From: Cupriavidus oxalaticus
GTDB lineage: Bacteria; Pseudomonadota; Gammaproteobacteria; Burkholderiales; Burkholderiaceae
DNA length: 64,000 nt
Reading direction: 5' to 3'
Assembly (NCBI RefSeq): GCF_016894385.1
Contig: NZ_CP069811.1
Coordinates: 96,001-160,000, forward strand
Position numbers and translations under genes: made by a program. This document shows positions 43,714 to 53,680 of the stretch, piece after piece (position 1 is the first letter of the stretch; every line of letters begins with the position of its first letter). The notes under the pieces were generated by a model. That model made no database searches and was not told where the DNA came from. It was given only the letters and a program-made list of their open reading frames with translations.

Positions 43714-44427
43714 CTATCGCATGAAGCCCGCCACCGGGCCGATCGTCTTCCTTGCCGCGCGCAGCGCTTCCAGCAGCCGCGGCACGGCCTCGCGCGTCAG
43801 CCGCTGCAGCGGGCCGGCGATGGCAAGGGATCCCACCACCGCCTGGGTCTCGCGGTGGTGCAGCGGCAAGGCCAGCCCGGCCACCGTGGCCGTGGATTCC
43901 TCGCAGGTATAGGCAAAGCCGTCGGCGCGGACCTGGGCCAGCTGCGCGGCCAGGTCAGGTGCATCGCCGATGACCCGTCGCCGCAATGCTTCGGGCTGGA
44001 ATGCCAGGATCGCCTTGGCATGCGCGCCGGCGTCCAGCGCGAAGCGCTGGCCCACCTCGATCGAAAAGCGCAGCTGGTGCTGGCTCTGGGCGATGTCCGT
44101 GCACAGGCCTTCGTGACCGTCCAGCCACGACAGGAAAACCGTTTCGCCGCTTTCCTGCGCCAGCGCCTCCAGCGCGGGCTGGACCACCTCCGCCGGCGAA
44201 AACGTCTTGCGCATCACTTGTCCCAGCTCGACCCAGCGCAAGCCCAGCCCATAGCGGCCGGCGGCGTCCTGCGTCAGGAAGCCATTGGCGGCAAAGGTGG
44301 CGAGCACGCGATGCACGACGGCGTGATGCACGCCGCTTTCGCGTGCCAGTTCGCGCACGCCCCAACTGGGCTGGCGGGCGGTGAAATGGGTGAGCAGCGC
44401 CAGGGCGCCGTCCAGGGTCTTGAGCAT
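43714..44427 (-). CDS. IclR-family regulator of the OPT/peptidase cluster
   Basis: A 237-residue regulator. The N-terminal wHTH begins MLKTLDGALALLTHFTARQPSWGVRELARESG, written here in part to mark residues 1-30. The GAF-like effector domain spans about 70-235 (ETVFLSWLDGHEGLC, GAHAKAILAFQP, VAGLALPLHHRETQAVVGSLAIAGP). It heads a minus-strand run of transporter and enzymes. Its own upstream region carries tandem operators, suggesting autoregulation plus control of the divergent patatin gene. It is a close paralogue of the IclR at 47415-48170. Confidence 0.93.
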   Translation of the reverse strand: MLKTLDGALALLTHFTARQPSWGVRELARESGVHHAVVHRVLATFAANGFLTQDAAGRYGLGLRWVELGQVMRKTFSPAEVVQPALEALAQESGETVFLSWLDGHEGLCTDIAQSQHQLRFSIEVGQRFALDAGAHAKAILAFQPEALRRRVIGDAPDLAAQLAQVRADGFAYTCEESTATVAGLALPLHHRETQAVVGSLAIAGPLQRLTREAVPRLLEALRAARKTIGPVAGFMR

Positions 44428-44441
44428 GACTGGCTGCTTTG

Positions 44442-44478
44442 TGTCTCTATTTAAGAGACAAAGTCTCTAATAAAGAGA
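44442..44478. promoter_or_regulatory. Tandem IclR-type operators
   Basis: Two palindromes in tandem: TGTCTCT-attta-AGAGACA (44442-44460, perfect 7-base arms) and TCTCT-aataa-AGAGA (44464-44478). Centre-to-centre spacing is about 20 bases, two helical turns. They begin 15 bases upstream of the IclR start codon, which places them over its promoter, and they lie 128 bases before the patatin start. Confidence 0.75.
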
Positions 44479-44605
44479 AATGCTAGGCCTCGCCCCGACG
44501 CGCAACAATCAGGGTTAACGCGCAATCGCAGCCGGTGCCTGGGCGAATATCGACCATGCGCCGTTGCCTATACTTGGCGCAGAGCGACTGCTACGGGAGG
44601 CGCCC

Positions 44606-47392
44606 ATGGCTGCGGAAGACCACGGTTTCGGCGACGAAGCGGCCCGCATCGCGCATCGGCGCCGCCAGCTCGGCATCGCGCCGCGCACGCACGAGGGCCA
44701 GCGCAACTGGGCGCTGGCGCTGTCCGGCGGCGGCATCCGCAGCGCCACGTTCTGCCTTGGCGTGACGCAGGCGATGGCCGGCACTGACATGCCGGCCACC
44801 ACCACCCTGGCCGCCACCGCGGACACCGAGGCGCCTCCAACTCCCGCAGCGGGCACCGCCGCCGCGGCGCAGACCGTGCCGGGGCTGGCCTCGCTGCTGG
44901 CGCAGTTCGACTACCTGTCCACCGTCAGCGGCGGTGGCTACCTGGGGGCCTTCTTCGTCAGCCTGTTCGTGCCGGGGCGCCTGCGCCGCGGCACCGGCCC
45001 GGTCCAGGCCGCGGCCGACGCCTACCACACGCTCCAATGCGAGCCGCCGGGGCGCATCCATACCTCGGTGTCCTATGCCGCCGATCCCGGCCGCGGCGCG
45101 CTCGCGTGGCTGCGCGAGAACGGCCGCTACCTGTCGCCCACGGGCGCCGGCGACAACCTCTATGCCGGCGCGCTGGTGGTGCGCAACTGGCTGGCCATGC
45201 ACTACGTGATCGGCAGCGCGCTGCTGGTGGTGCTGTCCCTGCTGGCGCTGCTGCTGCACGGCGCGGCGGGAGCGTGGTACGGGTTCGGTCGCTACGAGAT
45301 GGACTTGCTGCACGATGCGCGGCAGGCCTTCAACCAGGGCGAATGCGCGATCTGGTGGAGCCCCTGGCTGTGGCTGCCGCTGGCCACGGCGGTGATCGGC
45401 GCGGTGCCGCCCGGCCTGGCGTACTGGCTGGTCTATCCGCGCGCCAGCGACCCGGAGGCGCCGGGGCGTTTTTTCAGCCCCGCCCCGATGGTCGCCATGC
45501 TGCTGGGGCTGTTGTTGCTTGCCGCCGCGCGCTGGTCGGAGTGGCTTGGCGCGGAGCTGGTCCCGGCGCAGCTCTTTGCCGCGCTCGGCGTGCTGACGTG
45601 GCTGGGTGTGCTGAGCTGCCTGGTGATGCTGCAGGGCGAGCCGCGCACCGTGTCCGGCTACCGCGTGCGGGCCACGCGCGCGCTGCGCACGGCGGCCACG
45701 CTGACGCTGTGGCTGGCGGCATTGGGCCTGGCCGATACCGCCGCACGAACCACCTATCTGTATGCCCATGCCGCCGGCCAGCCGTGGGGCGTGGCGCTGC
45801 CGGCGAGCGTGCTGGGCGTGCTGGTCTGGCTGGTGCGCTACGGCGCGCGCTGCCTCGACGAAGGCCGCAAGGGCAGCGCCGGGACCGCCTGGCGCGCACT
45901 GTGGGCACGCCTGCCGGTCTCGCTGCTGGCCGGCGCGGCCGCGGCGGTGCTGGCGCTGCTGCTGTTCGTGTTGTGGTCGTGGCTGGTGCTGTGGGTGCGC
46001 TGGGATGGCCGCGAGCCGGTCGACTGGCTGGTGTACGGCACGGCCTACACCGGGCCGGCGCTGGCCACGCTGACGGTGGTGGCGCTGGTGCTGGCGCTGG
46101 CCGCCGGCCGCTTTACCGGATTCCTGAACCTTTCCACGCTGCAGCCTTTCTACGCGGCGCGGCTCACGCGTGCCTACCTGGGCGCGTCCAACGGCGAGCG
46201 CTTTGCCGCGCCCGATCCCGATCCGGTCGCGGACCGCCGCCGGCGCGCGCGCTTCAGCGTGGCGGAGCCCGTGCCCGGCGACCAGCTCAGCCTCAACGCC
46301 TATTACGATCCGCGCGTGCTGGCGCCGCTGCACCTGATCAACGTGACGCTGAACCTGACCGTCGATCCGGCCGAGCAACTGGTCCAGCGCGACCGCAAGG
46401 GCAAGCCGCTGTGCCTGGCACCCGGCGCCGGCGTGGCCCAGCAGGGTGCCGCGGCCACCATCGCGCCGGATGCCTATGCGCGCTTCACCATCGACGGCCG
46501 GCAGTGCTGCCCGGACGCATCATGGCCCGCATCGGGCAAGCTGGCGCAATCGCTCACGGTGGGGGACTGGATCGCCATCTCGGGCGCGGTGGTGTCAACG
46601 GGGCTGGGCCGGGCCACCACGCTCGGGACCTCGCTGCTGCTGGGCCTGGCCAACCTGCGGCTCGGCACGTGGTGGCCCTCGTATCCGGCCAGGTACGCGC
46701 GCCAGGGCGGGCGCGAGGGCGAGCAGCGGCGCCATCCCGAACGCGCCACGCATCCGTGGCTGGCCGCCGGCATGTTCCGCACGCAGTACTACCTGGGGTG
46801 CGAGCTGAGCGCCCGCTTCCATGGCACGCGGCGCGGCTGGCAATACCTGTCGGACGGCGGGCATTTCGACAACACCGGCGTCTACGAGCTGCTGCGTCCG
46901 GGCCGGGACGTCGCGCTGATCGTGCTGTGCGACTGCGGCGGCGATCCGGACTATCGCTTCGGCGACCTCGCCAACCTGATCCGGCTCGCGCGCATCGACC
47001 ATGGCCTGGAGATCGTCGTCGACACCGAGGCCGCCACCACGAACCCGGTGCTGAGCCGGGTCTTCGGCGTGCCGGATGATTTCCTGCCGGGCGCGGCGGC
47101 CAGCGGCCCTGCCGCCGACAAATGCGCGGTGCTGCTCAACGTGTACCGCACCGGCCCGGCATGCGCGGCGCCGCGCGCGCGGGTCTGCCGCATCGTGCTG
47201 CTCAAGCCACGGCTGGTGTCATGGGCGCCGGCCGACGTGCGGCACTATGGCGCCACGCACCCGGCCTTCCCGCAGGAAGGCACCGGCGATCAGTTCTTCG
47301 ACGAGGCGCAATGGGAAAGCTATCGGGCGCTGGGGCATGCGATCGGCCAGCGCGTGCTGGGCGGCGAAGTGGGAAAGGCGCTGCTTGCGTGA
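44606..47392 (+). CDS. Large membrane-bound patatin-like phospholipase
   Basis: A 928-residue protein. An N-terminal patatin part has the oxyanion loop ALALSGGGIRSATFCLG (residues 36-52) and the nucleophile Ser108 in STVSGGGYLGAFF. A long membrane region with about eight hydrophobic segments (about 195-520) interrupts the catalytic domain. The catalytic Asp750 lies in YLSDGGHFDNTGVYELL near the C-terminus. GGGAGG lies 5 bases before the ATG at 44606; a start at 44564 lacks a ribosome site. It probably hydrolyses membrane lipids at the cytoplasmic face; substrate and trigger are unknown. It is divergent from one IclR gene and convergent with its paralogue. Confidence 0.85.
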   Translation: MAAEDHGFGDEAARIAHRRRQLGIAPRTHEGQRNWALALSGGGIRSATFCLGVTQAMAGTDMPATTTLAATADTEAPPTPAAGTAAAAQTVPGLASLLAQFDYLSTVSGGGYLGAFFVSLFVPGRLRRGTGPVQAAADAYHTLQCEPPGRIHTSVSYAADPGRGALAWLRENGRYLSPTGAGDNLYAGALVVRNWLAMHYVIGSALLVVLSLLALLLHGAAGAWYGFGRYEMDLLHDARQAFNQGECAIWWSPWLWLPLATAVIGAVPPGLAYWLVYPRASDPEAPGRFFSPAPMVAMLLGLLLLAAARWSEWLGAELVPAQLFAALGVLTWLGVLSCLVMLQGEPRTVSGYRVRATRALRTAATLTLWLAALGLADTAARTTYLYAHAAGQPWGVALPASVLGVLVWLVRYGARCLDEGRKGSAGTAWRALWARLPVSLLAGAAAAVLALLLFVLWSWLVLWVRWDGREPVDWLVYGTAYTGPALATLTVVALVLALAAGRFTGFLNLSTLQPFYAARLTRAYLGASNGERFAAPDPDPVADRRRRARFSVAEPVPGDQLSLNAYYDPRVLAPLHLINVTLNLTVDPAEQLVQRDRKGKPLCLAPGAGVAQQGAAATIAPDAYARFTIDGRQCCPDASWPASGKLAQSLTVGDWIAISGAVVSTGLGRATTLGTSLLLGLANLRLGTWWPSYPARYARQGGREGEQRRHPERATHPWLAAGMFRTQYYLGCELSARFHGTRRGWQYLSDGGHFDNTGVYELLRPGRDVALIVLCDCGGDPDYRFGDLANLIRLARIDHGLEIVVDTEAATTNPVLSRVFGVPDDFLPGAAASGPAADKCAVLLNVYRTGPACAAPRARVCRIVLLKPRLVSWAPADVRHYGATHPAFPQEGTGDQFFDEAQWESYRALGHAIGQRVLGGEVGKALLA

Positions 47393-47414
47393 TCGGGCCG
47401 CCTGAACGCTGGCG

Positions 47415-48170
47415 TCAGCGCACGAAGCCGATCACGTCTTCCAGCCGGCCGCTGGCGTCGCGCAAGGCCTCCAGCAGGCGCGGCACGGCGGCCTCGTCCA
47501 GGCGCTGCTGCGGCCCGGCAATCGCCACCGAGCCCACCACCGCGCTGCGGTCGCGCGACCACAGCGGCAGCGCCAGCCCGGCCACGCTGGCCGCGGCCTC
47601 CTCGCGCGTATGGGCCCAGCCGCGTTCGCGCACCTCGGCCAGCTGCTGCTCGATGCGCTCGCGGTCCAGCGTGGTGTGCGGGCCCACGCGCGCCATGCCC
47701 TGGCGGTAGACTTCGTCGCGGAAGGCATCGTCCTGGAAGGCGAGCATCGCCTTGGCATGCGCCCCCGCGTACAGCGCAAAGCGCTCGCCCAGCTCGATCG
47801 AGAAACGCAGCTGGTGCTGGCTCTGCACCAGCCCCACGCACAGGCCTTCATGGCCGTCGAGCCACGACAGGAATACGGTCTCGCCGCTTTGCGCGGCCAG
47901 CTTCTCGAGTACCGGTCGCACGATCTCGTCCGGCGAGAAGCTCTTGCGTACCACCTGTCCCAGCTCGAACAGCCGCAGCCCCAGCGAATACTTTCCGGTG
48001 GCCGCGTCCTGCACCAGGAAGCCATTGGCGGCAAAGGTCGCCAGCACGCGGTGCACCACGGCGTAGTGCACGCCGCTGTGCTTGGCCAGTTCGCGCACGC
48101 CCCAGGTGGGCTGGCGCACGGTGAAGTGCGTCAGCAGGGCCAGCGCGCCGTCCAGTGTCTTGAGAGTCAT
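47415..48170 (-). CDS. IclR-family regulator, paralogue of the 43.7-kb gene
   Basis: A 251-residue regulator that repeats the other IclR almost word for word in places (KTLDGALALLTHFT, VLATFAANGFL, ETVFLSWLDGHEGLC, SQHQLRFSIE, GAHAKAMLAFQ). It has one longer stretch in the effector domain (RQGMARVGPHTTLDRERIEQQ). The ATG at 48170 is preceded by AAGGAACGATCG; a 49-codon in-frame extension is rejected. It is convergent with the patatin gene and divergent from the flavin monooxygenase gene with 212 bases between starts, so either could be its target. Confidence 0.93.
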   Translation of the reverse strand: MTLKTLDGALALLTHFTVRQPTWGVRELAKHSGVHYAVVHRVLATFAANGFLVQDAATGKYSLGLRLFELGQVVRKSFSPDEIVRPVLEKLAAQSGETVFLSWLDGHEGLCVGLVQSQHQLRFSIELGERFALYAGAHAKAMLAFQDDAFRDEVYRQGMARVGPHTTLDRERIEQQLAEVRERGWAHTREEAAASVAGLALPLWSRDRSAVVGSVAIAGPQQRLDEAAVPRLLEALRDASGRLEDVIGFVR

Positions 48171-48382
48171 CGATCGTTCCTTCGCATCGGGCTGAATGGT
48201 AAGGGCAAGCGGCGCCGCGCTCAATCCTTGCCGCCCGGAGCCCGCGCGGCCGATACCCACGCCGCCCGCAGGGCCGCAAATCCGTCGCCAGCACGTTCCG
48301 CGCAGGCTCACTAACATAGCGAACCATCCGCATTGCAGCCGGGCGGCGCCCGTGTGGCGTACCCCGCCCCTCAGACCACAAC

Positions 48383-49423
<1,041 letters not shown>

Positions 49424-49499
49424 GCCATCCGGTATGGCGCACGCCGCACATGCGGCATGCGCCTGCCGGCGTCTCGTGAGTCCTGCCTGCCATTCTGGT

Positions 49500-49529
49500 T
49501 TGCATCCCGCCGATGCGCTCGGATACATT
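49500..49529 (+). promoter_or_regulatory. Candidate acoR promoter
   Basis: TTGCAT (49500-49505), 18-base spacer, TACATT (49524-49529) in the 226-base gap before acoR. The predicted start is near 49536, giving a leader of about 115 bases. Assigned on sequence match only. Confidence 0.45.
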
Positions 49530-49649
49530 AGAAGGCCGAGACCAGACAGAGGCGCGGCCGCCCAGGCACGCGCCCGCACAGTCCGCCCGATCCACCGCCC
49601 CCTCAGAGACACTCCCGGGGCCCGCGGCAGCGACGACCAGGAGACAGCG

Positions 49650-51656
49650 ATGGACCTGCGGCAACGCGAGCACATCGAGACGGTGGTCCAGGCCACCACA
49701 TACCTAGCCCCGCCCGCCGTGCTGGCGGACCGGATCGCGCATGACGCCATCATCCAGAACTCATGGCGGCGCTGCGTGCACCAGTACGGGCTCGATCCCT
49801 CGCGCATGCAGGAAGCGCGCATCCTGCCGCAGCCGCGGCTGCGCGAACACCAGGAACGCATCGACGATTTCGCGCGCATCGCGCGCCACGGCCTGCAGAG
49901 CCTGTACGGCCAGGTGGCGGCGCTGGGCTACGTGGTGCTGCTGACCGATGCGCAGGGCGTGACGGTCGACTATATCGGCGATGCGCGCACCGATACCGCA
50001 CTGCGGCACGCCGGCCTCTACCTCGGCGCGGAATGGAGCGAGAGCGGCGCCGGCACCTGCGCGGTGGGAACGGCGCTGGTCACCGGCCAGGCGCTGACGG
50101 TGCACCAGGCCGACCATTTCGATGCGACCCATATCCCGCTGACCTGCACCGCCGCGCCGCTGTTCGACACGCACGGCAACCTGCACGCCATCCTCGACAT
50201 CTCCGCGCTGACCTCGCCGCACGCCAAGGACAGCCAGGGGCTGGCTTTGCAGCTGGTGCGCATCTATGCCGCGCATATCGAGAACGCCAACTTCCTGCGC
50301 GCGCACCGGCGCGACTGGATCCTGAAGCTGAACGTGGCGCCGGAGTTCGTCGACGTCAATCCCGAATACCTGCTGGCGCTGGACGAAGCCGGCCGCATCG
50401 TCGGCCACAACCACCGCGCCCGGCTGATGCTGGAGGGCGAGTTGGGAGGCGCGGGAGGCGCCACCGTGCTCGGCCAGCGCTTCGAGACGCTGTTCGGCGC
50501 CCGGCTGGAAGACCTTGGCAACTATGTCTACTCCCGGCCCAGCGAGCAGCGGCTGGTGGCGCTGAACCGCAGCGGCGGGCTGTTGTACCTGAGCGTGATG
50601 CCGCCCGCGCTGCGCTGGCAGGCACCGGCCAAGGAAGCGCCGGTGGCCATGCCCGAGGCGCTGGCCGCGCTGACCGGCGGCGACGCTGCGCTGCAGCAGC
50701 AATTGCAGCGCGCCGCGCGGCTGGTCGATTCGCCGATCAACCTGCTGATCCACGGCGAGACCGGCAGCGGCAAGGAGTTCTTCGCCAAGGCCCTGCACCA
50801 GGCCAGCGCGCGCCGCTGCGGCCCGTTCATCGCGGTGAACTGCGCGGCGATTCCGGAAACGCTGATCGAAAGCGAACTGTTCGGCCACCTGCCCAACAGC
50901 TTCTCCGGCGCCGGCCCGCGCGGCAAGCGCGGGCTGATCCAGGAAGCCGACGGCGGCACGCTGTTCCTGGACGAGATCGGCGACATGCCGCGCGAGCTGC
51001 AGTCGCGGCTGCTGCGCGTGCTGGCCGAGGGCGAGGTGCTGCCGGTCGGCGCCGCGCGGCCCGTGCCGGTGCGGCTGCGCGTCATTTCCGCGACGCACCA
51101 CGGGCTGGAGCAACTGGTCGCCGAAGGGCGCTTCCGCGAAGACCTCTTCTACCGCCTGAACGGCGCCCGTTTCGAGCTGCCGCCGCTGCGCGCACGCAAC
51201 GACCTCGACTGGCTGATGGCCAAGCTGCTGCAGGAAGGCGCCGGCCAGGCCACGACGCTGTCGCCGGCGGCACGCGAGCGGCTGCATCGCCATCGCTGGC
51301 CGGGCAACCTGCGCGAGCTGCGCAATGTGCTCGAATACGCGCGCGCCGTCTGCACCGGCGGCTATATCGATGAGCACGACCTGCCCGACGGCCTCGGGAC
51401 CGCGGCCATTCCCGCGGCGCCGCCGCGAGCTGCCGACATCATCGGCGGCAGCGCCGACGACAGCGCCGCCGCGCCGTTCGACCCGCACCAGTTGCCGCCG
51501 GAAGGCATGCTGCTGATGCAGTACCTGCGCGCTTCCGGCTGGAACCTGAGCGCGGTCGCGCGCCAGATCGGCATCAGCCGCATGACGCTGTACCGGCGCA
51601 TGGAGCGTTATGGCATCCAGTCGCCGAACCGGCGCGACGGCGGCGCGGGCAGCTAG
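49650..51656 (+). CDS. acoR: AcoR, sigma-54-dependent activator of acetoin catabolism
   Basis: A 668-residue enhancer-binding protein. An N-terminal GAF-type sensor region (about 75-230) holds GVTVDYIGDARTDTALRHAG and AEWSESGAGTCAVGTALVTG, typical of AcoR. The AAA+ domain follows with Walker A GETGSGKE (369-376) and Walker B GGTLFLDEIGD. A Fis-type HTH ends the protein (NLSAVARQIGISRMTLYRRM). The sigma-54 contact loop GAFTGA reads NSFSGA (416-421). CAGGAGACAGCG precedes the ATG at 49650. A -24/-12 promoter sits before acoX, but four inverted genes separate acoR from it. Confidence 0.93.
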   Translation: MDLRQREHIETVVQATTYLAPPAVLADRIAHDAIIQNSWRRCVHQYGLDPSRMQEARILPQPRLREHQERIDDFARIARHGLQSLYGQVAALGYVVLLTDAQGVTVDYIGDARTDTALRHAGLYLGAEWSESGAGTCAVGTALVTGQALTVHQADHFDATHIPLTCTAAPLFDTHGNLHAILDISALTSPHAKDSQGLALQLVRIYAAHIENANFLRAHRRDWILKLNVAPEFVDVNPEYLLALDEAGRIVGHNHRARLMLEGELGGAGGATVLGQRFETLFGARLEDLGNYVYSRPSEQRLVALNRSGGLLYLSVMPPALRWQAPAKEAPVAMPEALAALTGGDAALQQQLQRAARLVDSPINLLIHGETGSGKEFFAKALHQASARRCGPFIAVNCAAIPETLIESELFGHLPNSFSGAGPRGKRGLIQEADGGTLFLDEIGDMPRELQSRLLRVLAEGEVLPVGAARPVPVRLRVISATHHGLEQLVAEGRFREDLFYRLNGARFELPPLRARNDLDWLMAKLLQEGAGQATTLSPAARERLHRHRWPGNLRELRNVLEYARAVCTGGYIDEHDLPDGLGTAAIPAAPPRAADIIGGSADDSAAAPFDPHQLPPEGMLLMQYLRASGWNLSAVARQIGISRMTLYRRMERYGIQSPNRRDGGAGS

Positions 51657-52651
51657 CCGCGCCGCCCGATCCTGCTGACTGCGGTGGCAGCCGATGGCGG
51701 GCCGCCGGCCGTGCACGCCGCGCGCAGCGCATCGATCAGCAAGCGCACGCCGGGCGTGGCGGTACGGCGCTTGCGCGCCACGATGCCGTAGGGGACCAGC
51801 CGGCCCCGCATTGCCACCGGCAGGATTGCCAGCGCGCCCATCGCGGCGAAATAGCCGGCGATCGCGCTGGGTACCACGGCGATGCGGTCGCTGCCCGCCA
51901 GCAGCGGCAGCGTCGCCATGATGGATGAGGTTTCGATGACATCCTCCGGCAAGGGCACGCGCGCATCGCGAAAGGTCTGGTCGATGATCTGGCGCATCGG
52001 GCTGGCGGCGGGCTGGATGATCCATGGATAGCTCGACAGGCTCGCCAGCCGTACGCTGCGCTTGCGAGCCTGCGGATGCCCGGGGCGCGCTACGATCGAC
52101 AGGACCTCCTCGCACAGGGGCTCGAAAGCCAGGTCCTCGGCAAGCGAGCCGGCCGGGATACGGCCGACCACCACGTCCAGTGCATCCTGCCGCAGCGCCT
52201 GCACCAGCACGTCGCTGGTATCCACCTGGAGCGCAATGTGCAGCTGCGGGTGCCGTGCCTTGAGTCCGTTGATGGCGCCGGCCAGCAGGTCTGGCACCGG
52301 TGCCAGGATCGCACCGATGCGCACCTTGCCGATCTCGCCCGCGGCGATGGCGGCAAGCTCGTCGTGCAAGGCATCGAGATCGGACAGCGCCACGCGCGCA
52401 TAGCGGATCAGCGCCTCGCCGAACACGGTCGGCGTGATGCCGCGGGCGTGGCGCGTGAACAGCAGCGTTCCGACGGTGTCTTCCAGCTCGTGCAGTGCCT
52501 TGGTCGCCGCAGGCTGAGTCAGCGCCATCTCGCTGGCGGCGCCACGCAGCGAGCCGTGTTCGGCGAGTGCCAGCGCCAGGCGAAGATGGCGCATTTGCAG
52601 GCGCTTGCGCAGCGTGGCGGCGTTGCTGAGCTGGGTCAGGGATTCGGGCAT
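51653..52651 (-). CDS. LysR-family regulator of the amidohydrolase/MFS insert
   Basis: A 332-residue LTTR of the GbpR/CbI-like subgroup, with a longer N-terminus before RKRLQMRHLRLALALAEHGSL. Its HTH is LRGAASEMALTQPAATKALH, and its effector domain contains VRIGAILAPVPDLLAGAI and LVQALRQDALDVVVGRIP. The stop overlaps the acoR stop by four bases: CTAG at 51653-51656 supplies both stop codons. It is the last gene of a four-gene minus-strand unit and probably regulates it. Confidence 0.92.
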   Translation of the reverse strand: MPESLTQLSNAATLRKRLQMRHLRLALALAEHGSLRGAASEMALTQPAATKALHELEDTVGTLLFTRHARGITPTVFGEALIRYARVALSDLDALHDELAAIAAGEIGKVRIGAILAPVPDLLAGAINGLKARHPQLHIALQVDTSDVLVQALRQDALDVVVGRIPAGSLAEDLAFEPLCEEVLSIVARPGHPQARKRSVRLASLSSYPWIIQPAASPMRQIIDQTFRDARVPLPEDVIETSSIMATLPLLAGSDRIAVVPSAIAGYFAAMGALAILPVAMRGRLVPYGIVARKRRTATPGVRLLIDALRAACTAGGPPSAATAVSRIGRRG

Positions 52652-52711
52652 GGCAGTGTACGGTGGACGCCGGCTTTATAGCACGCATGGCGGACCACAC
52701 TGCGACCGGAA

Positions 52712-53680
52712 TCAACACATGGTGCTGTCCTGGGCTGGTGCCGGGGACATGTGCCTGGCGGCAATACGGTAGAAGCGCGCAGCATTGCCGGCCAATACCC
52801 GTTGCCTGGCGAGCGGGTCCGGCAGCGCCTCGGTCACCATGCGCAGCACCGTGCCGAACGCGGCGCTCAACGACGAAACCGGCAGGTTGCTGCCGAACAT
52901 GGCACGCTCGTGTCCGAAGATGGCCAGCGTCTCGCGCACAATGCGGCGATTCCCTGCCACATCCCAGCGGCCGCCCTGCAGTCCGAACTCGGACAACTTG
53001 ACCATCACGTTCGGGCAGGCGGCCAGCGCTTCCATGCCGCGCCGCCAGTGCGCCAGCCCGGCTTCGGACCGGTCAAGCGGCAGGCCGGCATGATTCAGTG
53101 CGATCGCCAGCTCGGGCAGGTCGGCGGCCACCTGCGCCGCCTCTTGCAGATGCCAGAACGGCACGCGCAGGTCCCACGACAGCCCGTGGCGCGGCAGCCG
53201 CGCCAGGTCTTCCAGCCAGGCGGGATCCTGCATCGATCCGGCCCGGCCCGCAACCGACTTGCCCGGAGCGGATGCCGTCAGCGGTTTGCAGCGGATACCG
53301 CGCACCCGCGCAAAACCCGCCTGGCGCGCAAGCAGTTCGGCGCAGTTTGCGGTGCCGAGCGGGGCGTAGGCGACCACGGAGGCGGCCATGCCCCGGGGCC
53401 AGCGGGGCTCATGCAGCCACGCCGTCTCGGCGATGGCTTCGCCCCGGTCCCGCTCGGCCTCGATGTGGACGGTTGCCAGCACCGATACGTCGGCCGTATC
53501 GCGCCGGTACTCAGCCGCCAGATAGTCATGGCGCAAGGCCTGGTAGTCGCCGAGAAAGAACGTTGCCGGCTGGTACCCCTCCTGCAGCCAGGGGTAGTGC
53601 CCGCCATCGAGCTGCCACAGATGATGGTGGGCATCGACGATCGCCAGGCGCTCGCCGGCAGGCAAGGCGTTGCGCGTCAT
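52712..53680 (-). CDS. Amidohydrolase-2 family hydrolase
   Basis: A 322-residue TIM-barrel metal hydrolase. The opening IVDAHHHLWQLDGGHYPWL has the HxH metal motif. FWHLQEAAQ and LNHAGLP carry further His residues, and MFGSNLPVSS, where most members have FGSDxP, carries Asn in place of the usual final Asp. The family includes lactonases and decarboxylases such as fuconolactone and dicarboxylic lactone hydrolases. The ATG overlaps the MFS stop (ATGA), so the two are translationally coupled. A sugar-acid lactonase role is plausible from the family but not shown. Confidence 0.87.
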   Translation of the reverse strand: MTRNALPAGERLAIVDAHHHLWQLDGGHYPWLQEGYQPATFFLGDYQALRHDYLAAEYRRDTADVSVLATVHIEAERDRGEAIAETAWLHEPRWPRGMAASVVAYAPLGTANCAELLARQAGFARVRGIRCKPLTASAPGKSVAGRAGSMQDPAWLEDLARLPRHGLSWDLRVPFWHLQEAAQVAADLPELAIALNHAGLPLDRSEAGLAHWRRGMEALAACPNVMVKLSEFGLQGGRWDVAGNRRIVRETLAIFGHERAMFGSNLPVSSLSAAFGTVLRMVTEALPDPLARQRVLAGNAARFYRIAARHMSPAPAQDSTMC

